Of a stretch of 64,000 bases of DNA, positions 46,914 through 54,771 are shown in pieces. The position numbers and the translations under genes are program-made. Every line of letters starts with the position of its first letter. Position 1 is the stretch's first letter. Source of the DNA: CAWBRT01 sp963814745 (GTDB taxonomy: Bacteria > Acidobacteriota > Terriglobia > Terriglobales > Acidobacteriaceae); the NCBI GenBank assembly GCA_963814745.1, contig CAWFEA010000017.1, forward strand, positions 62,001 through 126,000. The letters run 5' to 3'. The notes under the pieces were generated by a model. It saw only the letters and a list, made by a program, of their open reading frames with translations. It had not been told where the DNA came from and ran no database searches.

Positions 46914-47408
46914 ATGGCAACAGCAAAGAAAACTTCAAGAAAAGTCGTCAAGCACAGTTCTCACGACCACAAAGCAACTCGTAAGCATGGCAAGCCTGGA
47001 GTCTACACCGTTCCCCGCGGACACGTCAGCGTCGCCGTTCCTCCTTTCTGGACGCTCCGGCAAACCAATGACGATCTTGAGATTGAAGCTCCCTCGGAAA
47101 CGACCTCGGTGATCGTCACCGCCTTCCAGCAAGACAAGACGACCGGGCCGCTCGACGCGCGCGATTTTCTCAAGCGATTCATGCAGACGGCGCCTAGCGC
47201 TGGACGCGGCAGGGTCGAGAAAGGAACCCGGCACAAGGCGAGCGCGAGATTTCGCGATCCCGAAGGCGACCACTGGCGAGTCGTGTTTCTCAGCAATGGA
47301 AAGACACTGCTGCTGGCAACCTGCAACACCAGCGCGCCACTGATTTCGAGAGAGGCCCGAACCGGAGCCGAAGTGCTCGACTCGCTCAAGCTGAAACTCC
47401 GCGAATAG
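46914..47408 (+). CDS. Conserved-looking small protein of unknown function
   Basis: A 164-residue protein with a Lys-rich N-terminus and a mixed alpha/beta body (VSVAVPPFWTLRQTNDDLEIEA, DHWRVVFLSNGKTLLLATCNTSAP). A GAGGA lies 3-8 bases before the ATG. It follows yyaL by about 200 bases. No family was recognised and no signal peptide is evident. Confidence 0.66.
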   Translation: MATAKKTSRKVVKHSSHDHKATRKHGKPGVYTVPRGHVSVAVPPFWTLRQTNDDLEIEAPSETTSVIVTAFQQDKTTGPLDARDFLKRFMQTAPSAGRGRVEKGTRHKASARFRDPEGDHWRVVFLSNGKTLLLATCNTSAPLISREARTGAEVLDSLKLKLRE

Positions 47409-47491
47409 CCTTGGACGATTGCCGGCCCCTGTCCGGCAGGAGCGATCACCGCACTTGGCGGACGGCACCGGCCCTGACACTCCAACCCCTC

Positions 47492-47917
47492 TCAACCGGT
47501 GCTGAGATAAGCGCGCATCATGCGAAGGTCCACTTCTTTTTCGTCCAGATCGTGCAGCAGCAGATCCCGCAGCGAGATGAACCCGACCAGTCTTTCGCCG
47601 TCACAAACGGGAAGGTGACGGAAGCCATGATGCTTCATGGCGACCATGCAGCGCTCGACCGGGTCATCGGGCCCGACGATGAACGGCTCCACGGTCATCA
47701 CTTCGCTCAGCAGCGTCGTCTCCGGCCTGCGATTGGCGGCAACCACTCGCGTCAGGATGTCACGCTCGGAAAATATGCCGGCCAATCGCTCCCCATCCAT
47801 GACCGGGATGGCGCCAATATTGCATTGAGTCATATAGAGCGCGGCCGTCATCACCGACTCCGATGCCTGCATACTGTGGACTTTGCGATCTTGGATCAGA
47901 TCACGAATGGTGCTCAT
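47492..47917 (-). CDS. Tandem CBS-domain protein
   Basis: A 141-residue protein made of two CBS domains, about residues 10-70 (SVMTAALYMTQCNIGAIPVMDGERLAGIFSERDI) and 75-130 (DPVERCMVAMKHHGFRHLPVCDGERLVGFISLRDLL). Each has the typical GxIPVxDxxxxxGIxSxRD pattern. Stand-alone CBS pairs usually sense adenine nucleotides or S-adenosyl compounds and regulate a partner. No partner gene is adjacent; the convergent neighbour ends 83 bases away. Confidence 0.93.
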   Translation of the reverse strand: MSTIRDLIQDRKVHSMQASESVMTAALYMTQCNIGAIPVMDGERLAGIFSERDILTRVVAANRRPETTLLSEVMTVEPFIVGPDDPVERCMVAMKHHGFRHLPVCDGERLVGFISLRDLLLHDLDEKEVDLRMMRAYLSTG

Positions 47918-48062
47918 AGACCTGCCCCCGTGCGCGCCGTGGCGCGCATCTCAGATGCGAATTGCTAGTAGCGGAACGCGTGCGGCTGCCCCACGCAGCC
48001 TGAAAGTGAGACACAGTATATGTTGAATCCGGCTCTAGATGACAACTATTTTTTCGATTTCT

Positions 48063-49460
48063 TTACGAATTAAGAAACACCACGTAGGAAGACTGCCACA
48101 CGGAAGTGACTACCGTGCCACGCGGCCGCCAGGTAAGCACGAGATTAAAGTCGGCCCCAAGCGAGAGCGAATCGAGGACCGACGGATCGTCGGAAGGCTC
48201 GACCAGCGCCAGATGATGGAGGAAGCCCCAAAGCGTCGGTTCGGCCAGCCCCTGGGCCGCAAAAGTGAGGGACGCGCTCTGCTCCGCCAGGTAGAAAGCG
48301 AGCGAAGCTGCCAGGCTCACGCCACGTTCGTAGCGCTCGTCCGAAGCCAACCCGGGGGAGGAGTTGTCGAACACGATGCGAAGCCGGTGTTCATCTTCCC
48401 GGGCAAATTCCCGAATCTTTAAAACCCCCGATTTCGCGCTCGATTTCCAATCAACGTGGCGGGCCGAATCCTCTGGCTGGTAATCACGGATGCGGTAAAG
48501 ATCATGCCCGCGGCCCCGTATGTGGTTCTCGAATTCTCCCGTAATCAGCGGCAGCATCTCATAAAATTCCTCCGTCTGCTCAACCTTGGGATAAACAATC
48601 AACTCGCGGGTCAGAAACACCTTGCGCGTCTTGAGTAAGAATGAGAACGGGAACCGGGTTGAAAGGCCGAAGGCGTTCTGCACGTAGCGGCCGCGGCGCT
48701 CGAAGTAGAGCGCCAGCTCTGCCCCGGCCGAGCCCCTCGGCCCGATGTACGGGAAGTACAGCGGCTGCCGCAGAATGGAAGGCAGCTGAGTCTGCTGGCT
48801 ACGTTCCAGCTTCAGATCCCGCAAGCGCAACCACGGCTTGCGGCTTGCCGTTGCTTTGGGGAACTCAAACCTGGTTTGCTCCCAGTGCCAGACCTTCTTT
48901 GACTCCTTCTGGCGGGGCGACACCACGGCGATGGAAAACGCCGGTAGCCAGCGGCTGCCGTTCCTCACCGTAATGTGGGCCGGGCATGGTTTCTTGGCGA
49001 ACGCGTGCTCGGGGAAATTGGCAGTCAAGTCGAGGACGCGCAACTCGGCGGCCGAAGCGGCTCCGCTAACCGCAATCGCCGCCAGCAACGCGGACACGAC
49101 CAGGAACAACAGATTATTTCCGGTGTTCAGGGCGGCGATGGCAATCACCAGCACAAAACCGAGATAGGCCATTCCCTCTTTCGTGATCTGGTAATCGAGC
49201 GCATCGCGCACTCTCTCGGCGACGACGCGCTTTGCCAGGTAAGGCACGGTGGCAATCGCGACCGTGGCGGAGAGCAGCAGCGCCGCCGAGGCAAGAATAA
49301 CCGTGGCCAGCAGATTCCCGGTCTCGCGGGCCGCAGTCGAAAGAACCGCCGCGGCGAACGCCATGGCGAGTCCAACCACGGCAATCAACAAGCGAAGAAT
49401 CGTGTCTCTATGTGCGCTGAATGCCCGCATTGACCTGTAGTGCTGATTCGAGGCTCTCAT
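48063..49460 (-). CDS. DUF58-domain membrane protein
   Basis: A 465-residue protein with two or three N-terminal membrane helices and a large cytoplasmic or periplasmic DUF58 region. The DUF58 hallmark is RIRDYQPEDSARHVDWKSSAKSGVLKIREF near residue 330, preceding a VWA-like fold. In many bacteria DUF58 proteins sit with MoxR ATPases and transglutaminases; neither is present here. The start is uncertain between 49460 and 49430. Confidence 0.87.
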   Translation of the reverse strand: MRASNQHYRSMRAFSAHRDTILRLLIAVVGLAMAFAAAVLSTAARETGNLLATVILASAALLLSATVAIATVPYLAKRVVAERVRDALDYQITKEGMAYLGFVLVIAIAALNTGNNLLFLVVSALLAAIAVSGAASAAELRVLDLTANFPEHAFAKKPCPAHITVRNGSRWLPAFSIAVVSPRQKESKKVWHWEQTRFEFPKATASRKPWLRLRDLKLERSQQTQLPSILRQPLYFPYIGPRGSAGAELALYFERRGRYVQNAFGLSTRFPFSFLLKTRKVFLTRELIVYPKVEQTEEFYEMLPLITGEFENHIRGRGHDLYRIRDYQPEDSARHVDWKSSAKSGVLKIREFAREDEHRLRIVFDNSSPGLASDERYERGVSLAASLAFYLAEQSASLTFAAQGLAEPTLWGFLHHLALVEPSDDPSVLDSLSLGADFNLVLTWRPRGTVVTSVWQSSYVVFLNS

Positions 49461-49469
49461 CCTTCCGGG

Positions 49470-50165
49470 TTATCGCCGCGGATGCAAGCCTGTCTCAGTT
49501 TCCTCCGCCGAGTGTTTCTCGATATTTTCGCCGGCCCCGCCCTTCGGCTTTTGCCGCCCGGCCCGGTAACGGCGCCATAGCAATAAGGCGGCATAGGCGG
49601 CGGCCAATGTAATCGCGAGATGAACCCTGCCCATGATCCTGATGAGCTGTTCCCAGTGCTCCCCGAATTGGTAACCCGCGACTGCAATTACAGTAACCCA
49701 TGCGGCGGCGCCAAGAAAATTAAATAGCACGAATTTGGCCCATGGCATTCTCAACAGGCCGGCCAGCGGCCCGGCAATAATGCGCATGCCAAAAATGAAG
49801 CGGGCAAAAAAGATGGTCAGATCGCCGTGCCGCCGGAACAATTCCTCGCCTTTTTCGATACCTCTCTCCATGGTTTGCCGGCGAACCGGAAGCACACGGA
49901 GATAGCGGTCGAGCAAGGGACGCCCGCCACGCCGGCCAATCGAGTAGCCGAGGTTGTCGCCCAAGGTTGCGGCCACGGTTGCAGTCAGGATGATCCACGG
50001 CAACTGGAGTTGCCGCTCGGAAAAGGCCAGGAAACTCGCGAGCAGCAGTACCGTCTCGCCTGGCAGCGGGAGGCCCGCATTCTCAAGCAACAGGGCGAAA
50101 AACAGCGTCCAATATCCGTAGGCGGCAAAGTACCCACGGAGAATCTCGAAAATGTGACTGCTCAT
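49470..50165 (-). CDS. DedA-family membrane protein (VTT fold)
   Basis: A 231-residue DedA/VTT-domain protein. It has the family signature LLENAGLPLPGETVLLLASFLAF, the GDNLGYSIGRRGG loop and the RFIFGMRIIAGPLAGLLRMPWAKF re-entrant region. DedA proteins are proton-coupled lipid (undecaprenyl-phosphate or phosphatidylethanolamine) flippases. An ATG at 50165 is preferred because the frame upstream (to 50207) is not typical. The DUF58 gene starts 10 bases after its stop, so the two form an operon. Confidence 0.92.
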   Translation of the reverse strand: MSSHIFEILRGYFAAYGYWTLFFALLLENAGLPLPGETVLLLASFLAFSERQLQLPWIILTATVAATLGDNLGYSIGRRGGRPLLDRYLRVLPVRRQTMERGIEKGEELFRRHGDLTIFFARFIFGMRIIAGPLAGLLRMPWAKFVLFNFLGAAAWVTVIAVAGYQFGEHWEQLIRIMGRVHLAITLAAAYAALLLWRRYRAGRQKPKGGAGENIEKHSAEETETGLHPRR

Positions 50166-50497
50166 TCCGTGCAAGCGCACCGCCCCGCCTGGGCTCAGTA
50201 GGCCCAACCACCTATGACTGCAAAACTTCCGGAGTTCGTCAATTGGAATTTTGTGCGCCGGGCGAACTCCCTACCTCTCACCGCCTCACCTTTTGCGAGT
50301 CCGGCGAAGCCGCGCGTTCACTCTCATCGGCAGGAGAGCTGCTCCGATCAAGAAAATCGAGCGTCAGCCGGTTGAACTGCTCCGGTGCCTGCGCTGCGCT
50401 CGCCGCCAATGTCTTCACCTGATTTCTGCCGGACAGGATACAACCAGCGCGCTCCGGCGGGAATCTCACCAAACGATATCGCCTCTGTCGCTTCTGT
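50166..50497. other. Gap upstream of gcdH with possible small RNA source
   Basis: About 330 bases between the DedA start and an orphan terminator. A short minus-strand frame (50278-50472, 64 codons) runs through it but has no recognised family. A plus-strand transcript ending at the terminator would come from here. Confidence 0.4.
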
Positions 50498-50529
50498 GCG
50501 GGGAGTCAAAAACTCCCCGCCTCTTTTTT
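50498..50529 (+). terminator. Orphan intrinsic terminator upstream of gcdH
   Basis: A perfect 9-bp stem, GCGGGGAGT / ACTCCCCGC, with loop CAAAA is followed by CTCTTTTTT. It is a strong plus-strand terminator, yet no plus-strand gene lies upstream of it, and the dehydrogenase starts 305 bases later. It may end a small RNA or act as an attenuator. Confidence 0.85.
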
Positions 50530-50833
50530 CCTCGGCCTCGTGTTCCGCGCGCTGTTCCGGTCCTGAAGATTATCGCTCATTGCTCGCGCCGGGATATGCT
50601 CTTCCCGCACCCATCGTTTTTTTCATCAAGCGGTCTTTCGTCAAACCTGGTAAATGTTCGCTGATCGCTCCTTATGCGGTAGTTGCGCGATTGAGAGAGT
50701 GCTTGGCGGGGGCTGCTGGTTGCCGTCTTTTGGATTTCCGGGCGGTTGGTGCTAAGGTTGGTAATCGGCTGAGTTGCTTTAGAATTTCAATTCATGTGCG
50801 GCAGGCCCGAGCACGCGTCTGCCTCGAGGACTT

Positions 50834-52012
50834 ATGGCAATCAAATTTAAAGGCTTCGATTTTATAGAATTCGATTCGCTGCTTTCCGACGAAGAACTCA
50901 TGGTGCGTGATACCGCGCGCCAGTTCATCGAAGACAATCTGATTCCCATCATCGAAGTGTGCAACCGTGAAGGCCGCTTCCCGCGCGAGCTGGTGAAATC
51001 CATGGCTGAACTCGGCTTCTTCGGGGCCACTCTGCAGGATTATGGCTGCGCCGGGATGAACAACGTCGAGTATGGCCTCGTCATGCAGGAGATGGAACGC
51101 GGGGACAGCGGCGTGCGGTCCTTCGTCAGCGTGCAATCGGCGCTGTGCATGTACCCCATTTACACCTTCGGCAGCGAGGAACAGAAACAGCAGTGGCTCC
51201 CCGCGATGGCGACGGGAGAAAAGCTTGGCTGCTTCGGCCTGACCGAGCCCGATGCCGGATCCAATCCTGGCGCCATGCGTACCCGCGCCCGCCGCGAAGG
51301 TCATGAGTACGTGCTGAGCGGCGAGAAGATGTGGATTACCTCCGGCTCGATCGCCGACGTTGCCGTGATCTGGGCGAAGAACGAAGAGCAGGACGGCAAG
51401 GTTCGCGGCTTCCTGGTCGAAACCAGCCGGCCCGGCTTCAGCGCCCAGGACGTGCACGGGAAATGGTCGCTGCGCGCGTCGGTCACGTCTTCCCTCTCGT
51501 TGCAGGACGTCCGCATTCCCTGCCAGAATATCCTGCCGAAATCCGACGGGCTCAAGTCGGCGCTCATGTGCCTGAACCAGGCGCGGTATGGGATTTCCTG
51601 GGGAGCGCTTGGCGCCGCCATGTCGTGTTACGACACGGCGCTGCAGTACGCGTTGTTCCGCAAGCAGTTCCATGATCAGCCGATCGCATCGCATCAACTG
51701 GTGCAGGAAAAGCTGGTCTGGATGTTGAGCGAGATCACCAAAGGACAACTCCTCGCCTTGCAGGTCGGGCGCCTGAAAGACCAGGGAAAAGCCGGACACC
51801 AGCACATCTCCATGGCGAAGCGGAACAACGTTTGGATGGCCCTGGAGTGCGCGCGGCTGGCACGCGACATTCTTGGCGCCAACGGCATCGCCGACGAATA
51901 CCCGGTCTTCCGCCACTTGGCGAATCTGGAATCGGTCAAGACCTACGAAGGAACCCACGATGTCCACACCCTGATCCTGGGCACGTCCATCACGGGGATT
52001 GACGCCTTCTGA
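50834..52012 (+). CDS. gcdH: Glutaryl-CoA dehydrogenase
   Basis: An FAD acyl-CoA dehydrogenase (392 residues) that converts glutaryl-CoA to crotonyl-CoA in lysine, tryptophan and aromatic catabolism. It aligns with mammalian and bacterial GcdH over its length: DSGVRSFVSVQSAL (the substrate-carboxylate Arg), IYTFGSEEQKQQWLP, CFGLTEPDAGSNP, GKWSLRASVT, the catalytic base Glu in KTYEGTHDVHTLILG near residue 375, and TSITGIDAF at the C-terminus. A GAGG lies 4 bases before the ATG. It is monocistronic; the baeRF operon converges from the other side. Confidence 0.92.
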   Translation: MAIKFKGFDFIEFDSLLSDEELMVRDTARQFIEDNLIPIIEVCNREGRFPRELVKSMAELGFFGATLQDYGCAGMNNVEYGLVMQEMERGDSGVRSFVSVQSALCMYPIYTFGSEEQKQQWLPAMATGEKLGCFGLTEPDAGSNPGAMRTRARREGHEYVLSGEKMWITSGSIADVAVIWAKNEEQDGKVRGFLVETSRPGFSAQDVHGKWSLRASVTSSLSLQDVRIPCQNILPKSDGLKSALMCLNQARYGISWGALGAAMSCYDTALQYALFRKQFHDQPIASHQLVQEKLVWMLSEITKGQLLALQVGRLKDQGKAGHQHISMAKRNNVWMALECARLARDILGANGIADEYPVFRHLANLESVKTYEGTHDVHTLILGTSITGIDAF

Positions 52013-52104
52013 GAAGTATCTCTTTTTTCGCGAGCCCGCCGCGGACGCCTACCCGGCTCCGTGGCAAGCCTAGGTTCGTGGCGTCGGGCCTGTGCGTGCA
52101 AGTC

Positions 52105-52140
52105 AAAAAGGCGCAGCCCAAAGGCCGCGCCTGGGGCTGC
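52105..52140 (-). terminator. Intrinsic terminator of the RaiA-sigma/baeRF operon
   Basis: On the minus strand a 7-bp stem, GCAGCCC / GGGCTGC, with a 14-base loop is followed by CGCCTTTTTG, just past the baeRF stop at 52153. Confidence 0.8.
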
Positions 52141-52152
52141 ATTCCGCACGAC

Positions 52153-53313
52153 TTACGAGGCAACCGCTTTCCCCTGGTCCGCCCGGAAGCGCAGCAGGGC
52201 GGCGATATGCCCCGCCGCCTCTAATTCAGAATCGCCTTGCACGTAGACGACCTCTACGCCTCCGCGCAGCGCCGCTCCCAGAATCGCGTCGCTGATGTCA
52301 TCCACCTCGGTCACCGGATGGGAGCATAATGCGCAGTGAGATTGCACCTTCATGTCTGCATGTCCGCAGTGCCGGCACTCGACGCCGGGGGCTTGGAAGC
52401 GCTCCCCCAGCAGCAGAGTTTGGATCTCTCCCGCGTCCAACGAGCGCAACACACGCCGCAAGCCGACTGCCCCGCGCGCCTTCCGCTGTGCTTCGCCCAA
52501 CACTTCGCGGACGAGTTCGTGGTGTCGGTTCAGTTCGTGCTCACTCAACAACCGTTCGAGATTGACTTTAAGTTGCTGCGGAGTTACCGAAGCAGGATCG
52601 GCATGGAAGCGACCGGCCAGATTCTTCTTGAGGTAGGGATGCAGTACGGACTCGAACTCCGCCCAGTTCTCATCGCGGATTCCTACCGCCAGACTTTCGC
52701 AACTGCCGCGCTCGAAAAACTTCAGAATCGTGTCCGCTACCTGTTTATAGTGCTGCTTGGCGAATTCGGAGACGCGCCGGGAGATATGCCCGGCGTCGTA
52801 ACCTCCTCCGCCCGCGCTCTCGCCCACTCGCGGCGGCTCGTTGAAGAACCCGATAACCTCTTTGCAAGTTTCTTCCTGGTAGTCGAATAGCCGCGCTTTG
52901 CTTCGATCGAGAACGCAAACGCACACCCGGGGGTTCGCCTCCAGCAGAGGCGCGAGGGGTCTGAGATGAAATCGGCGATTGATCATCACTCTGGTTTTAT
53001 CCAGCCATGCCGGAATGTCGAACTCGCGCCAGAAGCCCAGTGAAGAATCGGCAAAAACCGCCTTGGCCTTGCCGGCGTTTCCATGGAGACGTTCCGCCAA
53101 GTCGAGAATCCGGCTCAGAGCGGTGCGGGCAGGATCGTTGCGGCCCTCTTTTTCGGCTTCGCGAAGGGCTGCACGCCCCAGGTCCTTCACCAGGATCGCC
53201 TCTTCCCGATGAGACTGGTTTTGCGGTGTGTCGGGCTGATAGTAGAAAGTGACTGCACATCCTCGCGCCGATTGAAATTCGGCCAGATCGCGGATTTCTT
53301 TTCGCGTAATCAT
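52153..53313 (-). CDS. Bacterial eRF1-like (baeRF) protein with zinc ribbon
   Basis: A 386-residue protein resembling the bacterial archaeo-eukaryotic release-factor families. The middle domain has VCVCVLDRSKARLFDY followed by a glycine-rich loop (ESAGGGGYDAGHISRRVSEFAKQHYKQVAD) in the position of the eRF1 GGQ loop, but with no Gln after the glycines. A zinc ribbon follows, with CxxC pairs at residues 313/316 and 327/330. The L7Ae-like last domain reads AILGAALRGGVEVVYVQGDSELEAAGHIAALLRF. The ATG at 53313 sits 6 bases after GGAGAGG. It follows the RaiA-sigma gene by 41 bases and shares a terminator. Probable role: ribosome-associated rescue or hydrolysis; unproven. Confidence 0.8.
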   Translation of the reverse strand: MITRKEIRDLAEFQSARGCAVTFYYQPDTPQNQSHREEAILVKDLGRAALREAEKEGRNDPARTALSRILDLAERLHGNAGKAKAVFADSSLGFWREFDIPAWLDKTRVMINRRFHLRPLAPLLEANPRVCVCVLDRSKARLFDYQEETCKEVIGFFNEPPRVGESAGGGGYDAGHISRRVSEFAKQHYKQVADTILKFFERGSCESLAVGIRDENWAEFESVLHPYLKKNLAGRFHADPASVTPQQLKVNLERLLSEHELNRHHELVREVLGEAQRKARGAVGLRRVLRSLDAGEIQTLLLGERFQAPGVECRHCGHADMKVQSHCALCSHPVTEVDDISDAILGAALRGGVEVVYVQGDSELEAAGHIAALLRFRADQGKAVAS

Positions 53314-53354
53314 CGACACCTCTCCTTACTTCATTTCTGATTCGTTCCGGTTGT

Positions 53355-54398
53355 TCAGGCTGATTTGGAGTGCTCGATCAGTTTGTTCCTCAATTGCTCG
53401 CCAACCGGCAGCGCCTTCCGCAATTGTTCGCGCGCTTTCGCAATCGAGGCTCGAACATCCTCCAGTTTTCGATCGGTAATCACGACGATTTCCTGGGCGG
53501 TAAATCCTTCGACCGTGAACAGGATGAAAGCCTCCCGGTCTTCATGACGCGCGCCGCGCAGAGCCGTCTCGATCATCCCCGTCACTTCGTCACTGGCCGC
53601 AATCTCCTCCGGAGTCGCGGCTCCGCCGTCGGGAATGACGTTCTCGTTGGTAAGCATTTCGTCCGGGTGATGGAATTGCAGCATGGCCTCGTCGCTGCCG
53701 GTAGTTTCCTCTTGCCTCACGCTTGACTCCAACCCCACCTCACCTTCCGTGCGAGTTTGCTCCGCCAGGCGATCGATGGCGGCTCGTGACAGAAAATACA
53801 ACCAGGGTTCCAGGGTAACTTTCTCGGGTTTTTCCGTGCGGAGGTCCAACGCGCTAGCTATCGCTTCGCTGATTACCTCCTCCGGCGCTATCTCCCCGGC
53901 ACGCAGTTGTCCGCTGTTGCCGCGGTAGCGAAGCTCCCGCTCTATGAATCGCTGCAACTTCTCAAGATTGGCGTTCAACCAGCCATTTATATCCTGAGCG
54001 GAAACGACATCGGCCTGCACCGCCGCCAGAGTCTCCTCGAACGGCACTTGCGCTTCGGCGCGAGTACGCCCGAGCGGGCGCCGCCGGCGCGGCCACTTGT
54101 AGGCGGCCCGCAAGTGATCCATGTGCTTCACGAGTTGTTCCTTCAAACTCTCAAAGCAACTCTTGATCGCACTCGACGCCGTGTCAGAGACTGCGCGCGC
54201 AGCCAGTTGCCCTGACGGCAGGCGCAGATTCAGCGCGACGTTGAACCCCATCTTCGGGTGCTCATCGACCGAACCGTAGAGCGAAACCATATCAGGCCGG
54301 AACACCTGGAGACGCTTTTGCAGTTTTTCAATTCGTTGATTAATGAGAATTTCGAGATCGGCGGTTTTCGAGAGTTTGTACGTAAAATGGACATTCAT
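53355..54398 (-). CDS. RaiA/HPF domain fused to ECF-like sigma factor
   Basis: A 347-residue two-part protein. Residues 1-105 form an HPF/RaiA (S30AE) ribosome-hibernation domain: VHFTYKLSK, LINQRIEKLQKRL, SLYGSVDEH, FNVALNLRLPSGQLAARAVSD, SAIKSCFESLKEQLVKHMDHLR. Residues 140-215 resemble sigma region 2 (ANLEKLQRFIERELRYRG, EEVISEAIASALDL, PWLYFLSRAAIDRLAEQT). Residues 270-335 resemble sigma region 4 (DREAFILFTVEGFTAQEIVVIT, LEDVRASIAKAREQLRKAL). The start has GGAG 8 bases upstream. The protein is the first gene of a two-gene minus-strand operon with baeRF. Joining of the domains is direct in the sequence, with one uninterrupted frame; the regulatory meaning is inference. Confidence 0.82.
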   Translation of the reverse strand: MNVHFTYKLSKTADLEILINQRIEKLQKRLQVFRPDMVSLYGSVDEHPKMGFNVALNLRLPSGQLAARAVSDTASSAIKSCFESLKEQLVKHMDHLRAAYKWPRRRRPLGRTRAEAQVPFEETLAAVQADVVSAQDINGWLNANLEKLQRFIERELRYRGNSGQLRAGEIAPEEVISEAIASALDLRTEKPEKVTLEPWLYFLSRAAIDRLAEQTRTEGEVGLESSVRQEETTGSDEAMLQFHHPDEMLTNENVIPDGGAATPEEIAASDEVTGMIETALRGARHEDREAFILFTVEGFTAQEIVVITDRKLEDVRASIAKAREQLRKALPVGEQLRNKLIEHSKSA

Positions 54399-54771
54399 GC
54401 ATGGGCTCCGGAAAAAGGGGTGGCTCCCACGAGTCCTGTTGTCCGGGAATTGTACACCTGTTGGTAAAGAAGCGTACAGACCACAGATAGTTGCTTAAGG
54501 AAATCGTTGATAATTGTGGATTTGGTCCCGATTTGGCCCGTACAAGCCCATTTGAGCATAAATGGCAGCCCAGGATCTTAGGAGGCAAAACCCACGCATG
54601 CGGCGGTCTGAAGCCGGCAACTCATGGCTCCTAAGGTCTTTCCGGGCACAAACGGGCCATCGCGAGGCTCAGGCCGCCGCTGTCAAGCCTAAGGATCAAC
54701 TGCATGGAAAGTGTTCTTGCTTGTCCGCGAGCTTTTTAAGTTCCGCCAGAGATGATCCGGATGCCAGCCTG
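54399..54771. other. Gap upstream of the RaiA-sigma gene
   Basis: A 373-base gap between mqnE (3' end) and the RaiA-sigma start. It should contain the operon promoter on the minus strand. No gene or palindromic operator was recognised. Confidence 0.45.

Noticed and set aside
46600..47112. A plus-strand frame between yyaL and the next gene
   Set aside because: It overlaps the end of yyaL and the start of the 164-residue protein in another frame, and has no family.
50278..50472. A 64-codon minus-strand frame in the gcdH upstream gap
   Set aside because: No ribosome site or family; the composition fits non-coding high-GC sequence.
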